From Cytophagales bacterium CG12_big_fil_rev_8_21_14_0_65_40_12 (lineage in GTDB: Bacteria > Bacteroidota > Bacteroidia > Cytophagales > Cyclobacteriaceae): a DNA stretch of 64,000 nucleotides. The translations under genes were made by a program, and so were the position numbers. The stretch spans positions 55,698 through 119,697 of the forward strand of contig PCUU01000026.1 of assembly GCA_002786855.1 (NCBI GenBank), given 5' to 3'. Position 1 is the stretch's first letter. Each line of letters opens with the position of its first letter. Under the pieces are notes generated by a model. That model made no database searches and was not told the DNA's origin. It saw nothing but the letters and a program-made list of their open reading frames with translations. Positions 1 to 7,694 of the stretch are shown here, in pieces.

Positions 1-16
1 GGCAAAAATATAATAA

Positions 17-1717
17 TCATTCAAACTTAATATCCTTGATGAAGAGTTGTAGACTTCGGTGTCCTCTAAAGTCGTTTTCTTCAATGGTATAAGCCATGTG
101 AAATTTCATGCCAGAACTGATCAAATCGGCATAATCTCCTAAACCAAAGCCAATCGCATCGAACGCAGTATCTGTTCCTTCTTGTTTGACAATGAACTTA
201 AGATGTTGCCCTTTCAATACTTTCACGTTTTCGGCATGAACATTTTCTGAAACAAACAAGGGCTGCATATTTTGTGGCCCAAAAGGCCCCATTTGCTTGA
301 TTGTATTGAAGAATTTAAAGTCTATATCGTCCAAGAAAATTATGGTATCGACATTAATCGCAGGAATGAGCTGATCCTCAGTGATCTGCCTAGCAACTAC
401 CTCTTCGAACTTAATTTTGAAAGCTTCTACATTGCTGAGGTCCATGGTAATCCCTGCGGCATACATGTGCCCGCCATATTGCTCCAGTAAATCTGCACAT
501 TCTGAAATGGCATTGTAAATATCAAAACCGAGTACAGAACGCGCAGAGCCTGTCGCTTTGTTGTTCGATTCTGTAAGAATAACAGTCGGGCGGTAATACT
601 TCTCAACGCAGCGCGAAGCAACAATACCAATCACTCCCTTATGCCAATCTTCCTTATAAAGTACAGTCGATTTCGCGTTGACCATTTCTGTATCTGACTC
701 GATCATCATCAAAGCCTCTTCTGTTATTGAACTGTCGAAATCCTTTCTGGCATCATTCTGATCATTGATTGCCTTGGCCATATTGGTGGCCTCCTCTACG
801 GTTTTTGCCAAAAGTAAATTGACAGAAGCCCCTGCATGGTCCATTCTGCCCGCTGCGTTGATCCTTGGCCCAATTCCAAAAACGATAGTAGTAACCGTCA
901 AGTCGTTTTTGTTCTTATAAAGTTCAATCAGCGCTTTTAATCCAGGCCTTGGATCTTGATTTAACTTTTTGAGGCCGTAGTAAGTAAGTACCCGATTCTC
1001 GCCAGTGATTGGAACGATGTCTGAGGCAATACTTACCGCCAAAAGATCTAAATATTGAAAGAGTTCTTCTTGTGCTAAATCACTTCTTTGGCAAAAGGCT
1101 TGAAGCAGCTTAAAGCCCACTCCACAGCCTGAAAGTTCTTTGTACGGGTATTCGCAATCCATGCGCTTAGGATCGAGCACCGCATAAGCTGGAGGTAGTT
1201 CTTCACCGGGCGTGTGGTGATCGCAAATGATTACGTCAATACTTGCAGCAGCTGCATCTTTAACTCTATCGCAAGCCTTAATACCACAGTCTAGGGTAAC
1301 AATAAGGCTAAAGCCGTTGTCTATCGCATATTGAATTCCAGCTTTGGAAACACCATAACCTTCGCTGTAGCGATCGGGGATATAGAATTCTAGGTTAGAG
1401 AATCTTTGGGAAAGGAAGCCATAGAAGGTGGCTACAGCGGTTGTGCCGTCTACATCATAATCTCCATAAACGAGAATATTTTCTTGGGTTTCCAGGGCTC
1501 GAGCTAATCGATCAACAGCCTTACCCATATCCTTCATCAAAAAAGGATCATGAAGTTGATCCATTTGAGGCCTAAAATAGGCTTTGGCCTCTTCGTAATC
1601 CTTGATTCCTTTTTTAGCAAACAAAAACGCAAGGTTTTCGCTAATGCCCAAGTCTTGCTGAAGTGATTCAACAAGGTCGGGATTTGCCAGTTCACCAAAT
1701 AGCCATCTTTTTTGCAT
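17..1717 (-). CDS. recJ: Single-stranded-DNA-specific exonuclease RecJ
   Basis: A 566-residue DHH-family 5'-3' single-strand DNA exonuclease, acting in recombination and mismatch or base-excision repair. Visible motifs in order: DYDVDGTTA (about 86-94), LDCG (142-145), CDHHTPG (165-171), the DHHA1 motif GGHMYAAG (415-422), and a C-terminal OB-like region. Length is normal for RecJ. The ORF track extends 23 residues further, but that N-terminus is low-complexity and overlaps the terminator of the upstream gene, so I chose the ATG giving MQKRWLFG. The stop codon lies inside the window, so the gene is complete. Confidence 0.95.
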   Translation of the reverse strand: MQKRWLFGELANPDLVESLQQDLGISENLAFLFAKKGIKDYEEAKAYFRPQMDQLHDPFLMKDMGKAVDRLARALETQENILVYGDYDVDGTTAVATFYGFLSQRFSNLEFYIPDRYSEGYGVSKAGIQYAIDNGFSLIVTLDCGIKACDRVKDAAAASIDVIICDHHTPGEELPPAYAVLDPKRMDCEYPYKELSGCGVGFKLLQAFCQRSDLAQEELFQYLDLLAVSIASDIVPITGENRVLTYYGLKKLNQDPRPGLKALIELYKNKNDLTVTTIVFGIGPRINAAGRMDHAGASVNLLLAKTVEEATNMAKAINDQNDARKDFDSSITEEALMMIESDTEMVNAKSTVLYKEDWHKGVIGIVASRCVEKYYRPTVILTESNNKATGSARSVLGFDIYNAISECADLLEQYGGHMYAAGITMDLSNVEAFKIKFEEVVARQITEDQLIPAINVDTIIFLDDIDFKFFNTIKQMGPFGPQNMQPLFVSENVHAENVKVLKGQHLKFIVKQEGTDTAFDAIGFGLGDYADLISSGMKFHMAYTIEENDFRGHRSLQLFIKDIKFE

Positions 1718-1756
1718 GTATAAAAATAAGAATATTTTACTTTGAAATTCAGGTAT

Positions 1757-1790
1757 AAAAAAAGCAGTGCCTTCTTTCAAAAACACTGCT
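1757..1790 (-). terminator. Rho-independent terminator of the SPOR-like gene
   Basis: On the minus strand AGCAGTG pairs with CACTGCT across a 14-nt loop and is followed by a run of seven T. It lies just after the SPOR-like gene and just before recJ, so the two are probably separate transcripts. Confidence 0.75.
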
Positions 1791-1812
1791 AAAATATTTT
1801 AATTAAAAAGGA

Positions 1813-2475
1813 CTAGTCGTTCGCCTTTGCGTTTGGCAGAACATCTTTGAGTGGCACCCTTACGCCATCTCTGTAAGGCACAATCCAAGCATCTTCCACA
1901 CCCATTTCTCTTAAATAGCGCTTCAAGATGTTCGCATCTTCGTAGTTACGGAAGTTGCCAATAATGTATTTTCTTAAGTCGTCCGTTTTTTCTTCGGCAA
2001 AATCCTCTGAGGTATCAGCATACTTTTTCAAATCCACTTTTCTGAAAGCGCCTACTTGTACTTTGAACACAACGCCAATACCAAAATCTTCGCCATTGAT
2101 CAAATCTGGGTTGTAGGCAGGACGATTTGCGAGTTGGGCTTTTAAATTCTCAGTTTCCTTTTGAGCTGCCTGATAAGCCGCTTGCATTCTCGTAGCTTGC
2201 TTTTGAAGGTCTATGATTTGATTATCCTTTTCAGAAACTTGCTTCTCCAAAGTTTCTATATCACCAACTGCGGCAGCATTTGAGGCCTTTAGCTTTAAAT
2301 GCTCCTCTGATAATACTTTGAAGTCTTCAGGACTCATGGACTTTTTCTTTTTCTTCCATTCCTTCATTTCAATTTTGAAGGCTTTTTTCTCGGCTTTGGT
2401 CATTTCTTGACCTATTGCAGCTGTCGCAATAAAAATACCCAAGGCAATGGTAAAAAGTACTTTAGAAGTTTTCAT
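1813..2475 (-). CDS. Secreted coiled-coil protein with a SPOR-like C-terminus
   Basis: 220 residues. An N-terminal signal peptide (MKTSKVLFTIALG...IGQ) is followed by a lysine-rich segment and a predicted coiled coil (about 60-115). The C-terminal part contains FKVQVGAF and YIIGNFRNYEDANILKRYL, typical of SPOR peptidoglycan-binding repeats (about 135-205). Probably a periplasmic, cell-wall-associated protein; the exact role is unknown. It has its own terminator and a palindrome (TGAGTTTAAACTCA) in its 5' region. Confidence 0.75.
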   Translation of the reverse strand: MKTSKVLFTIALGIFIATAAIGQEMTKAEKKAFKIEMKEWKKKKKSMSPEDFKVLSEEHLKLKASNAAAVGDIETLEKQVSEKDNQIIDLQKQATRMQAAYQAAQKETENLKAQLANRPAYNPDLINGEDFGIGVVFKVQVGAFRKVDLKKYADTSEDFAEEKTDDLRKYIIGNFRNYEDANILKRYLREMGVEDAWIVPYRDGVRVPLKDVLPNAKAND

Positions 2476-2491
2476 CTTATATCGATTTGAT

Positions 2492-2505
2492 TGAGTTTAA
2501 ACTCA
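2492..2505. promoter_or_regulatory. 14-bp perfect palindrome upstream of the SPOR-like gene
   Basis: TGAGTTTAAACTCA is self-complementary over 14 bp and lies 17 bp upstream of the start codon of the SPOR-like gene, in the gap behind fumC. It could be an operator; no regulator is identified. Confidence 0.3.
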
Positions 2506-2531
2506 TTTAATCACAAATTATAACTTTAATG

Positions 2532-3932
2532 TCAGCTTTTCAAACTTCCGATCATATCTTCTGGCTTCACCCACTCATCAAATTCATTTGGAGTTAAGTA
2601 GCCAAGGTTAACTGCCTCCTCTTTCAAGGTTGTTCCATTCTCATGTGCTGTTTTGGCAATTTTAGCCGCCTTTTCGTAGCCAATTTTTGTATTCAGCGCT
2701 GTGACGAGCATCAGCGAATTGTTCAAATGCTGTTTGATGCTTTTATAATCTGGCTCTATGCCAATGGCGCAGTTATCATTAAAAGACACACAAGCATCAC
2801 CAATCAAACGTGCAGACTGCAATAAATTATAGGCCATTACGGGTTTAAAAACATTCAATTCATAATGCCCCTGCGCACCACCAAAGGTAACGGTAACATC
2901 ATTGCCTATGACCTGAGCGCAAACCATCGTCATTGCCTCGCATTGCGTAGGGTTAACTTTGCCTGGCATAATCGATGACCCTGGCTCGTTAGAAGGAATG
3001 ATAATTTCTCCAATACCAGATCTTGGCCCAGAGGCAAGCATTCTAATATCGTTCGCGATTTTATTCAAAGAGACCGCCATTTGCTTTAGTGCCCCATGCG
3101 TTTCTACAAAAGCATCGTGGGCGGCTAAAGCCTCAAATTTATTTTCTGCTGTAATAAATGGGTGACCAGTAAATTCAGCAATTTTTTCGGCAACCAATTC
3201 TGAATAGCCTGCTGGAGTATTGATACCAGTACCCACAGCCGTTCCACCAAGTGCTAGTTCGGAAAGGTGTTCTAAAGTATTTTTTATAGCCTTCAATCCA
3301 TGGTTAAGTTGTGAAACATACCCAGAAAACTCTTGGCCTAAGGTCAATGGTGTCGCATCCATTAAATGGGTCCTGCCAATTTTCACCACATTCATAAACT
3401 CCTTAGACTTGGCTTGAAGCGTATCTCTCAACAGCTCCACTCCCGGAATTGTGTTTTCAACTATCAATTTATAAGCAGCAATGTGCATGCCTGTAGGGTA
3501 AGTATCATTAGAAGATTGTGATTTATTCACATCGTCATTGGGGTGTACTTCTGTTTTGCCTTCGCCCAATTTATGGCCTGAATTTACATGCGCCCTATTA
3601 GCGATCACCTCATTCACATTCATATTTGACTGTGTGCCAGAACCAGTTTGCCAGATCACAAGTGGGAATTGATCATCTAGTTTACCTTCTAAAATCTCAT
3701 CACAGACTTTCGAGATCATGTCGCGCTTTTCTACTGAAAGCACTCCCAACTGATGATTGGTATGGGCAGCGGCCTTTTTCAAATAAGCGAAGCCATGAAC
3801 AACTTCTAAAGGCATGCTTGCTTCCGGGCCAATTTTAAAATTGTTTCTAGAGCGTTCGGTTTGAGCTCCCCAATATTTATCTGCGGGAACTTGTACTTCC
3901 CCCATCGTATCTTTTTCGATTCTGTATTCCAT
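2532..3932 (-). CDS. fumC: Class II fumarate hydratase
   Basis: 466 residues; interconverts fumarate and malate in the TCA cycle, cytosolic homotetramer. Visible: [13 protein letters not shown] (about 97-109), HPNDDVN (130-136), [11 protein letters not shown] (140-150), and the superfamily signature [13 protein letters not shown] (318-330), which carries the catalytic loop. I chose the internal start [13 protein letters not shown] because class II fumarases begin this way, and because a TAATTTTG box on the minus strand (3953-3960) lies between it and the longer ORF start. No iron-sulfur cysteine set is present, consistent with class II. Confidence 0.96.
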   Translation of the reverse strand: MEYRIEKDTMGEVQVPADKYWGAQTERSRNNFKIGPEASMPLEVVHGFAYLKKAAAHTNHQLGVLSVEKRDMISKVCDEILEGKLDDQFPLVIWQTGSGTQSNMNVNEVIANRAHVNSGHKLGEGKTEVHPNDDVNKSQSSNDTYPTGMHIAAYKLIVENTIPGVELLRDTLQAKSKEFMNVVKIGRTHLMDATPLTLGQEFSGYVSQLNHGLKAIKNTLEHLSELALGGTAVGTGINTPAGYSELVAEKIAEFTGHPFITAENKFEALAAHDAFVETHGALKQMAVSLNKIANDIRMLASGPRSGIGEIIIPSNEPGSSIMPGKVNPTQCEAMTMVCAQVIGNDVTVTFGGAQGHYELNVFKPVMAYNLLQSARLIGDACVSFNDNCAIGIEPDYKSIKQHLNNSLMLVTALNTKIGYEKAAKIAKTAHENGTTLKEEAVNLGYLTPNEFDEWVKPEDMIGSLKS

Positions 3933-3952
3933 AGGATGAAATTTGTGCTGGC

Positions 3953-3960
3953 CAAAATTA
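3953..3960 (-). promoter_or_regulatory. Putative -7 box for fumC
   Basis: TAATTTTG on the minus strand fits the Bacteroidota -7 consensus TAnnTTTG and lies 20 bp upstream of the chosen fumC start. No clear -33 TTTG was seen. Confidence 0.4.
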
Positions 3961-4048
3961 GTCAATGAAGAAGGAGTAAGAAAGCATTTCGAAAGCGGAA
4001 TTCACCGATTTTAAAATAAAGCTAAAAAGCCTTGACGAATAGTTCGTT

Positions 4049-4080
4049 CGTTTACCGATGTTGGCCGTGCGTTTACCGAT
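4049..4080 (+). promoter_or_regulatory. Tandem direct repeat, probable LytTR regulator binding site
   Basis: CGTTTACCGAT occurs twice (4049-4059 and 4070-4080), start to start 21 bp apart, that is two helical turns. LytTR-domain regulators bind imperfect 9-bp direct repeats with a GTT core and a 12-13 bp gap. This pair lies upstream of the LiaF-like gene and 2 kb from a LytTR regulator gene. A further ACCGAT occurs at 4004-4009. Confidence 0.5.
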
Positions 4081-4110
4081 TTGCGCCAACAGCAAAGCGA
4101 CCAATGCACG

Positions 4111-4118
4111 TACATTTG
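4111..4118 (+). promoter_or_regulatory. Putative -7 box for the LiaF-like gene
   Basis: TACATTTG matches TAnnTTTG. It lies 30 bp after the tandem repeat, placing the repeat at about -45 to -75 from the expected transcript start, a usual activator position. No good -33 element is seen, as expected for an activated promoter. Confidence 0.4.
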
Positions 4119-4231
4119 AATGTATTTAAAGCCCAAAGGTCAAAAACGAGGCAATAAAAGAAACGACAAACTCAAACAACAACACAACAAGCAGGCAGTG
4201 AAAGCTGCCTGCCACTAAAACAACGAAAACT

Positions 4232-4930
4232 ATGTCACAGTCAGTTAACAAAAGGTACATTATCGGAGCGATCTTCCTTGTAATAGGTTCGCTTTGGACA
4301 CTCGACAATCTTGATATTCTGAGTTTCAGAATTCCTTGGTACTTCCGTCAGTGGTATTCCATCATGATCCTTATCGGTTTATTGGTAGCCACCGTCCGCG
4401 AAAAAGTCGGATTTGGACTTACACTTATGGCCATAGGTACGGCCTTCTTACTCAGAGATGTCTATTACCTAGATTTCAGGGATATTTTTGACTTCTGGCC
4501 AGTTGTGTTCATCATTATCGGTGTCTCGTTGATCTTCCGAAGAAATAAAGAACACAGTGGGGTAAACGAAAAAAAAAATACTGACTCAGAATTAGATATG
4601 GTAGACGAAATTGCCCTTTTCGGAGGTGCAGAAAGAGTAGTTACCTCAAAGCAGTTTAAAGGCGGAAAGTTGACCTCTATTTTCGGAGGCACCGACTTAA
4701 ACCTGATTAACGCAGAGCTTGCCAGCGGCACGAATGTTTTGGATGTATTCGTTTTGTTCGGTGGAACTGACATTAGAGTTCCTTCCGATATGAATGTCAA
4801 GGTAAAAGTAACTGCCATTTTCGGAGGATTTTCAGATGAACGTAAAATCCTTGCGGAAAACGAAGCCAACAATGGAAAAGAATTGATCATCAAAGGATTA
4901 GTGCTTTTCGGAGGCGGTGAAGTAAAATAA
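4232..4930 (+). CDS. LiaF-like membrane protein (DUF5668 plus LiaF C-terminal-like domain)
   Basis: 232 residues. Four N-terminal hydrophobic helices (about 8-105) form a DUF5668-like module. The C-terminal half is a repetitive beta structure with recurring FGG motifs (LFGGAERV, IFGGTDLN, LFGGTDIR, IFGGFSDE, VLFGGGEV), as in the LiaF/VraT C-terminal family. LiaF-type proteins act in cell-envelope stress sensing next to two-component systems; here a LytS/LytTR pair follows after 98 bp. A terminator hairpin lies in between, so the kinase pair may be only partly co-transcribed. Confidence 0.8.
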   Translation: MSQSVNKRYIIGAIFLVIGSLWTLDNLDILSFRIPWYFRQWYSIMILIGLLVATVREKVGFGLTLMAIGTAFLLRDVYYLDFRDIFDFWPVVFIIIGVSLIFRRNKEHSGVNEKKNTDSELDMVDEIALFGGAERVVTSKQFKGGKLTSIFGGTDLNLINAELASGTNVLDVFVLFGGTDIRVPSDMNVKVKVTAIFGGFSDERKILAENEANNGKELIIKGLVLFGGGEVK

Positions 4931-4947
4931 TAATTGGTTAAAATGAA

Positions 4948-4989
4948 ATGGGTATTGCGACTGGTCATTGCAATACCCATCAATTTTTT
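4948..4989 (+). terminator. Terminator hairpin between the LiaF-like and LytS-like genes
   Basis: An 11-bp perfect stem (ATGGGTATTGC / GCAATACCCAT) with an 11-nt loop is followed by CAATTTTTT. It suggests at least partial termination before the kinase gene. Confidence 0.75.
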
Positions 4990-5028
4990 CTCGCTACTAT
5001 TTCATAATTTAGGGTTCACATCAATTCA

Positions 5029-6084
5029 ATGAACCACCCTTTTCTCAAAAACAAAGGCTTAATTTTTTACTCGGCAGCATGGTTATTTGTAGCCATACTC
5101 TTCGGCTTGGGACTTCATTATTTCTATGATGCCCCTACCAAAGAAGCGCTGATTGATAGCTTCATCTTTAACGGCATTTTCTATGGACTCGGTTTGGCTT
5201 ATTGGTTTGTGGTTCGTTATAACTCATTCGATTCTTCTCAAATTCTCAATCTTTTTGTCAGCCATTTGGCTGCTGCAGCCCTCTCGGTAACAGTAGGCGT
5301 TTTTCTCACCATTACCATCATTAAAAGTTTACTGCCGCAGGATGAAGTTTCTCTGGCCCTACTCAATATTTCAATGGCCTGGCGGGCAGCGCTTGGTTTG
5401 CTCTATTATGCTGTGATCATTCTGGTGTATCACCTTATCAAATACTATGACGATTTAAGGGAAAGAAGCCAACAACAAACCCAACTAGAATCCATGCTGA
5501 AGGAGTCGGAATTGGAAATGTTGAAATCACAGATCAATCCCCATTTTATCTTTAATAGCTTAAATTCAATTGCTTCGTTGACCATTACTGCCCCAAGCCA
5601 AGCCAGAGAAATGGTGGTCAAACTATCAGATTTTTTACGCTATTCTCTTGGCAAGGAAAACAAACAATTGAATAGTCTGGAAGAAGAACTGGCCAACCTT
5701 CTACTCTATTTAGAAATTGAAAAAGTACGCTTTGGCGATCGTCTAAAAGTGGAAACTGAAATTACCGAAGCCGCAAAACACTTAGACCTTCCCAACCTTA
5801 TCCTTCAACCTTTGATCGAAAACGCAATCAAGCATGGTATTTATGAAAGCTTGGGCGATGTCACTATCCGTTTAAAAGCATCAGAAGAAAATGGCGTTCT
5901 GCGCGTGTTTATGACCAATGAATTCGATCCTGAAGCAATAAGCAAAAAAGGAAAAGGTATAGGACTTAAAAACGTGCGAGAACGATTGAGGGTGATTTAT
6001 GGGGTGCCAAAATTGGTTTTCACCGAAACGAATGATAATTTATTCACTGTCCGATTGGACATTCCACAATTAACCGAGAAATGA
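5029..6084 (+). CDS. LytS-type sensor histidine kinase
   Basis: 351 residues. About four membrane helices (residues 10-135) without a large extracellular domain, a short coiled linker, then a His_kinase domain with the phospho-acceptor motif NPHFIFNSLNS (His172), an N-box LIENAIKHG and a G-box GKGIGLKNVRERL. It belongs to the LytS/YehU class, which phosphorylates LytTR-type regulators. Its stop overlaps the next start by 4 nt (ATGA), indicating translational coupling to its cognate regulator. The signal sensed is unknown. Confidence 0.92.
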   Translation: MNHPFLKNKGLIFYSAAWLFVAILFGLGLHYFYDAPTKEALIDSFIFNGIFYGLGLAYWFVVRYNSFDSSQILNLFVSHLAAAALSVTVGVFLTITIIKSLLPQDEVSLALLNISMAWRAALGLLYYAVIILVYHLIKYYDDLRERSQQQTQLESMLKESELEMLKSQINPHFIFNSLNSIASLTITAPSQAREMVVKLSDFLRYSLGKENKQLNSLEEELANLLLYLEIEKVRFGDRLKVETEITEAAKHLDLPNLILQPLIENAIKHGIYESLGDVTIRLKASEENGVLRVFMTNEFDPEAISKKGKGIGLKNVRERLRVIYGVPKLVFTETNDNLFTVRLDIPQLTEK

Positions 6085-6827
6085 TCAAAGCACTTATAGT
6101 TGATGACGAAAAATTAGCCCGAGATATTATCAAGGCCTATTTGAAAAACTTTGCTCAAATCGAAGTGGTTGCAGAATGCGCTGATGGTTTTGAAGGTTTA
6201 AAATCTATTCAAGAGCATAAGCCAGATTTACTCTTTTTGGACATTCAAATGCCAAAAATTACGGGTTTCGAATTGCTCGAACTCATTGAAAATCCTCCTG
6301 TGGTTATTTTCAGCACTGCCTTCGATCAATATGCCATTAAAGCTTTCGAACTCAACGCTACCGACTATTTACTAAAGCCTTATGCCGAAGAGCGATTCAA
6401 AGGAGCAGTTCAAAAGGCGGTTAACAAAATTGAAAGCCATGTACCCGCCCAAGCCGAAATTGAAAAGCTTACCGAAAAACGCGAGGAGTTGGCCGAAGGT
6501 ATCGACCGAATGGTGGTAAAAACAGGCAATAAAATCCACATTCTTGGTTTAGATCAAATCACCCATTTCGAAGCGCAAGATGATTATGTAGCTATTCATT
6601 CTACCCAAGGAAAATTTTTGAAGCTATTGCGCATGAAGCATTTAGAGGACAATCTTCCTCAAACTGAATTTATCCGCATTCATCGTTCTCATATCGTGTC
6701 TATCAAGCATATTGAAAAGCTCGAACTTTACGAAAAAGACAATTACTTACTTAGCCTTAAAAATGGAGTTCAACTGCCTGTAAGCCGCAATGGGCATGCT
6801 AAACTGAAAGAGGTTTTGAAGTATTAG
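6081..6827 (+). CDS. LytTR-family response regulator
   Basis: 248 residues. A receiver domain (about 1-120) has phospho-acceptor Asp54 in FLDIQMP and a conserved lysine in LLKPY. A C-terminal LytTR DNA-binding domain follows (about 145-248; FIRIHRSHIVSIKHIEK is characteristic). Translationally coupled to the LytS-like kinase. The tandem CGTTTACCGAT site ahead of the LiaF-like gene is a good candidate target. The stop codon TAG forms part of the first unit of a heptanucleotide tandem repeat. Confidence 0.93.
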   Translation: MIKALIVDDEKLARDIIKAYLKNFAQIEVVAECADGFEGLKSIQEHKPDLLFLDIQMPKITGFELLELIENPPVVIFSTAFDQYAIKAFELNATDYLLKPYAEERFKGAVQKAVNKIESHVPAQAEIEKLTEKREELAEGIDRMVVKTGNKIHILGLDQITHFEAQDDYVAIHSTQGKFLKLLRMKHLEDNLPQTEFIRIHRSHIVSIKHIEKLELYEKDNYLLSLKNGVQLPVSRNGHAKLKEVLKY

Positions 6828-6865
6828 TCGGGAGTCGGGAGTCGGGAGTCGGGAGTCGGGAGTCG
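6826..6865 (+). repeat. Heptanucleotide tandem repeat AGTCGGG x5.7
   Basis: Five exact copies plus five bases of the 7-bp unit AGTCGGG start in the stop codon of the LytTR gene and run 40 bp without a mismatch. Perfect identity suggests recent slippage or expansion. Confidence 0.95.
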
Positions 6866-6916
6866 TTTAATAATTTTTTTAAGGAGAAAAGGTTCTACTA
6901 ATTCGAACAAGAATTA

Positions 6917-7018
6917 ATGTTTATTGAGAATAATTTAAACAGTCTCGAACCGTACATCAATCAACGAGAGCTTAGAGCTGAGTTTTTGAAACTTTGGGTC
7001 GAAAATCAAAAGAAGTGA
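6917..7018 (+). other. 33-codon open frame, possible gene remnant
   Basis: Between the tandem repeat and mntA an ATG opens a 33-residue frame ending FLKLWVENQKK. It is too short to assign. It may be the 3' remnant of a gene displaced by the repeat, or chance. Confidence 0.2.
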
Positions 7019-7039
7019 AATCTCGTTATATTTGACACC

Positions 7040-7342
7040 ATGAAAATCGAGCAAAAACAGCTAGACGAAATTATACAACTCTGTGCTTCAAATAGGGTAA
7101 GATCACTTTCTGCTTTTGGTTCGGTAACTAGAGAAGATTTCAATGATCAATCAGACATCGATTTATTGGTTGATTTTGAAGAAGAAGATCCTTACAAGTA
7201 CACAGACCTCTACTTTAACCTAAAAATGAAACTTGAGAAGTTGTTAAAAAGAAAGGTTGATTTAATTGAGGAGAGAGGCATAAAAAATCGCCTATTCAGA
7301 AGCCAATTAGAAAAGTCGAAAGTTCAAATTTATGGATTATAG
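7040..7342 (+). CDS. mntA: MNT-domain nucleotidyltransferase antitoxin (MntA-like), copy 1
   Basis: 100 residues. A minimal nucleotidyltransferase with the GSx10DxD signature (GSVTREDFNDQSDID) and a third acidic residue in KVDLIEE. In HEPN/MNT modules this protein neutralises the HEPN RNase toxin, in characterised cases by AMPylating the tyrosine of its RX4HXY motif. The HEPN partner starts inside the last codons of this gene (ATG at 7332), the usual overlapping arrangement, but that partner is interrupted here. Confidence 0.85.
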   Translation: MKIEQKQLDEIIQLCASNRVRSLSAFGSVTREDFNDQSDIDLLVDFEEEDPYKYTDLYFNLKMKLEKLLKRKVDLIEERGIKNRLFRSQLEKSKVQIYGL

Positions 7343-7664
7343 AATTCAGACATGGCTGCTAAATATCGAACAGGCCATCAATTAAATCTTTGAATTTCTA
7401 CCCGACCGCATGGACTTCTTTGCTTATAAAAAAGACCTCAAAACAAAGAAAGCCATTGAGCGCAACCTAGAAATCATTGGCGAAGCGGTGAAAAGAATTC
7501 TTGACATAGATGAGCACTTCCCAATTGAAAATGCACGACAAATAGTCAACACTAGGAATAGAATTATCCATGATTATGACAACATCTCGGATGAAGTAAT
7601 CTGGACAATCGTCACTCGGGAGCTACCTAAACTCAAAAAGGAAGTTGATCATCTATTGAAGTAG
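7332..7664 (+). pseudogene. hepT: HEPN toxin gene (HepT-like) interrupted by an in-frame stop, copy 1
   Basis: The frame opening at ATG 7332 reads MDYRIQTWLLNIEQAIN, meets TAA at 7383-7385 (codon 18) and continues without a shift as IFEFLPDRMDFFAYKKD to 7664. A single G-to-T change (GAA to TAA) would explain the stop. The rest holds the HEPN motif RNRIIHDY (RX4HXY). Translation could restart at Met27 (7410), giving an 84-residue protein lacking the first helix. So this is either a recently killed toxin gene or a reinitiated short form. A sequencing error is also possible. Confidence 0.75.
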
Positions 7665-7694
7665 CTAAAAAAGCGTTTTTCTCAAACCCCAATC

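Noticed and set aside
4465-4983. 172-codon minus-strand ORF
   Set aside because: Antisense to the LiaF-like gene and overlaps its terminator; composition of a shadow frame.
6826-6865. CRISPR array
   Set aside because: The repeat unit is 7 bp and strictly tandem without spacers, and no cas gene is present in the window.
7040-7664. Recent duplication of the MNT/HEPN module with 36364-36998
   Set aside because: The two antitoxins and the two HEPN proteins share only family motifs; divergence is too high for a recent copy.
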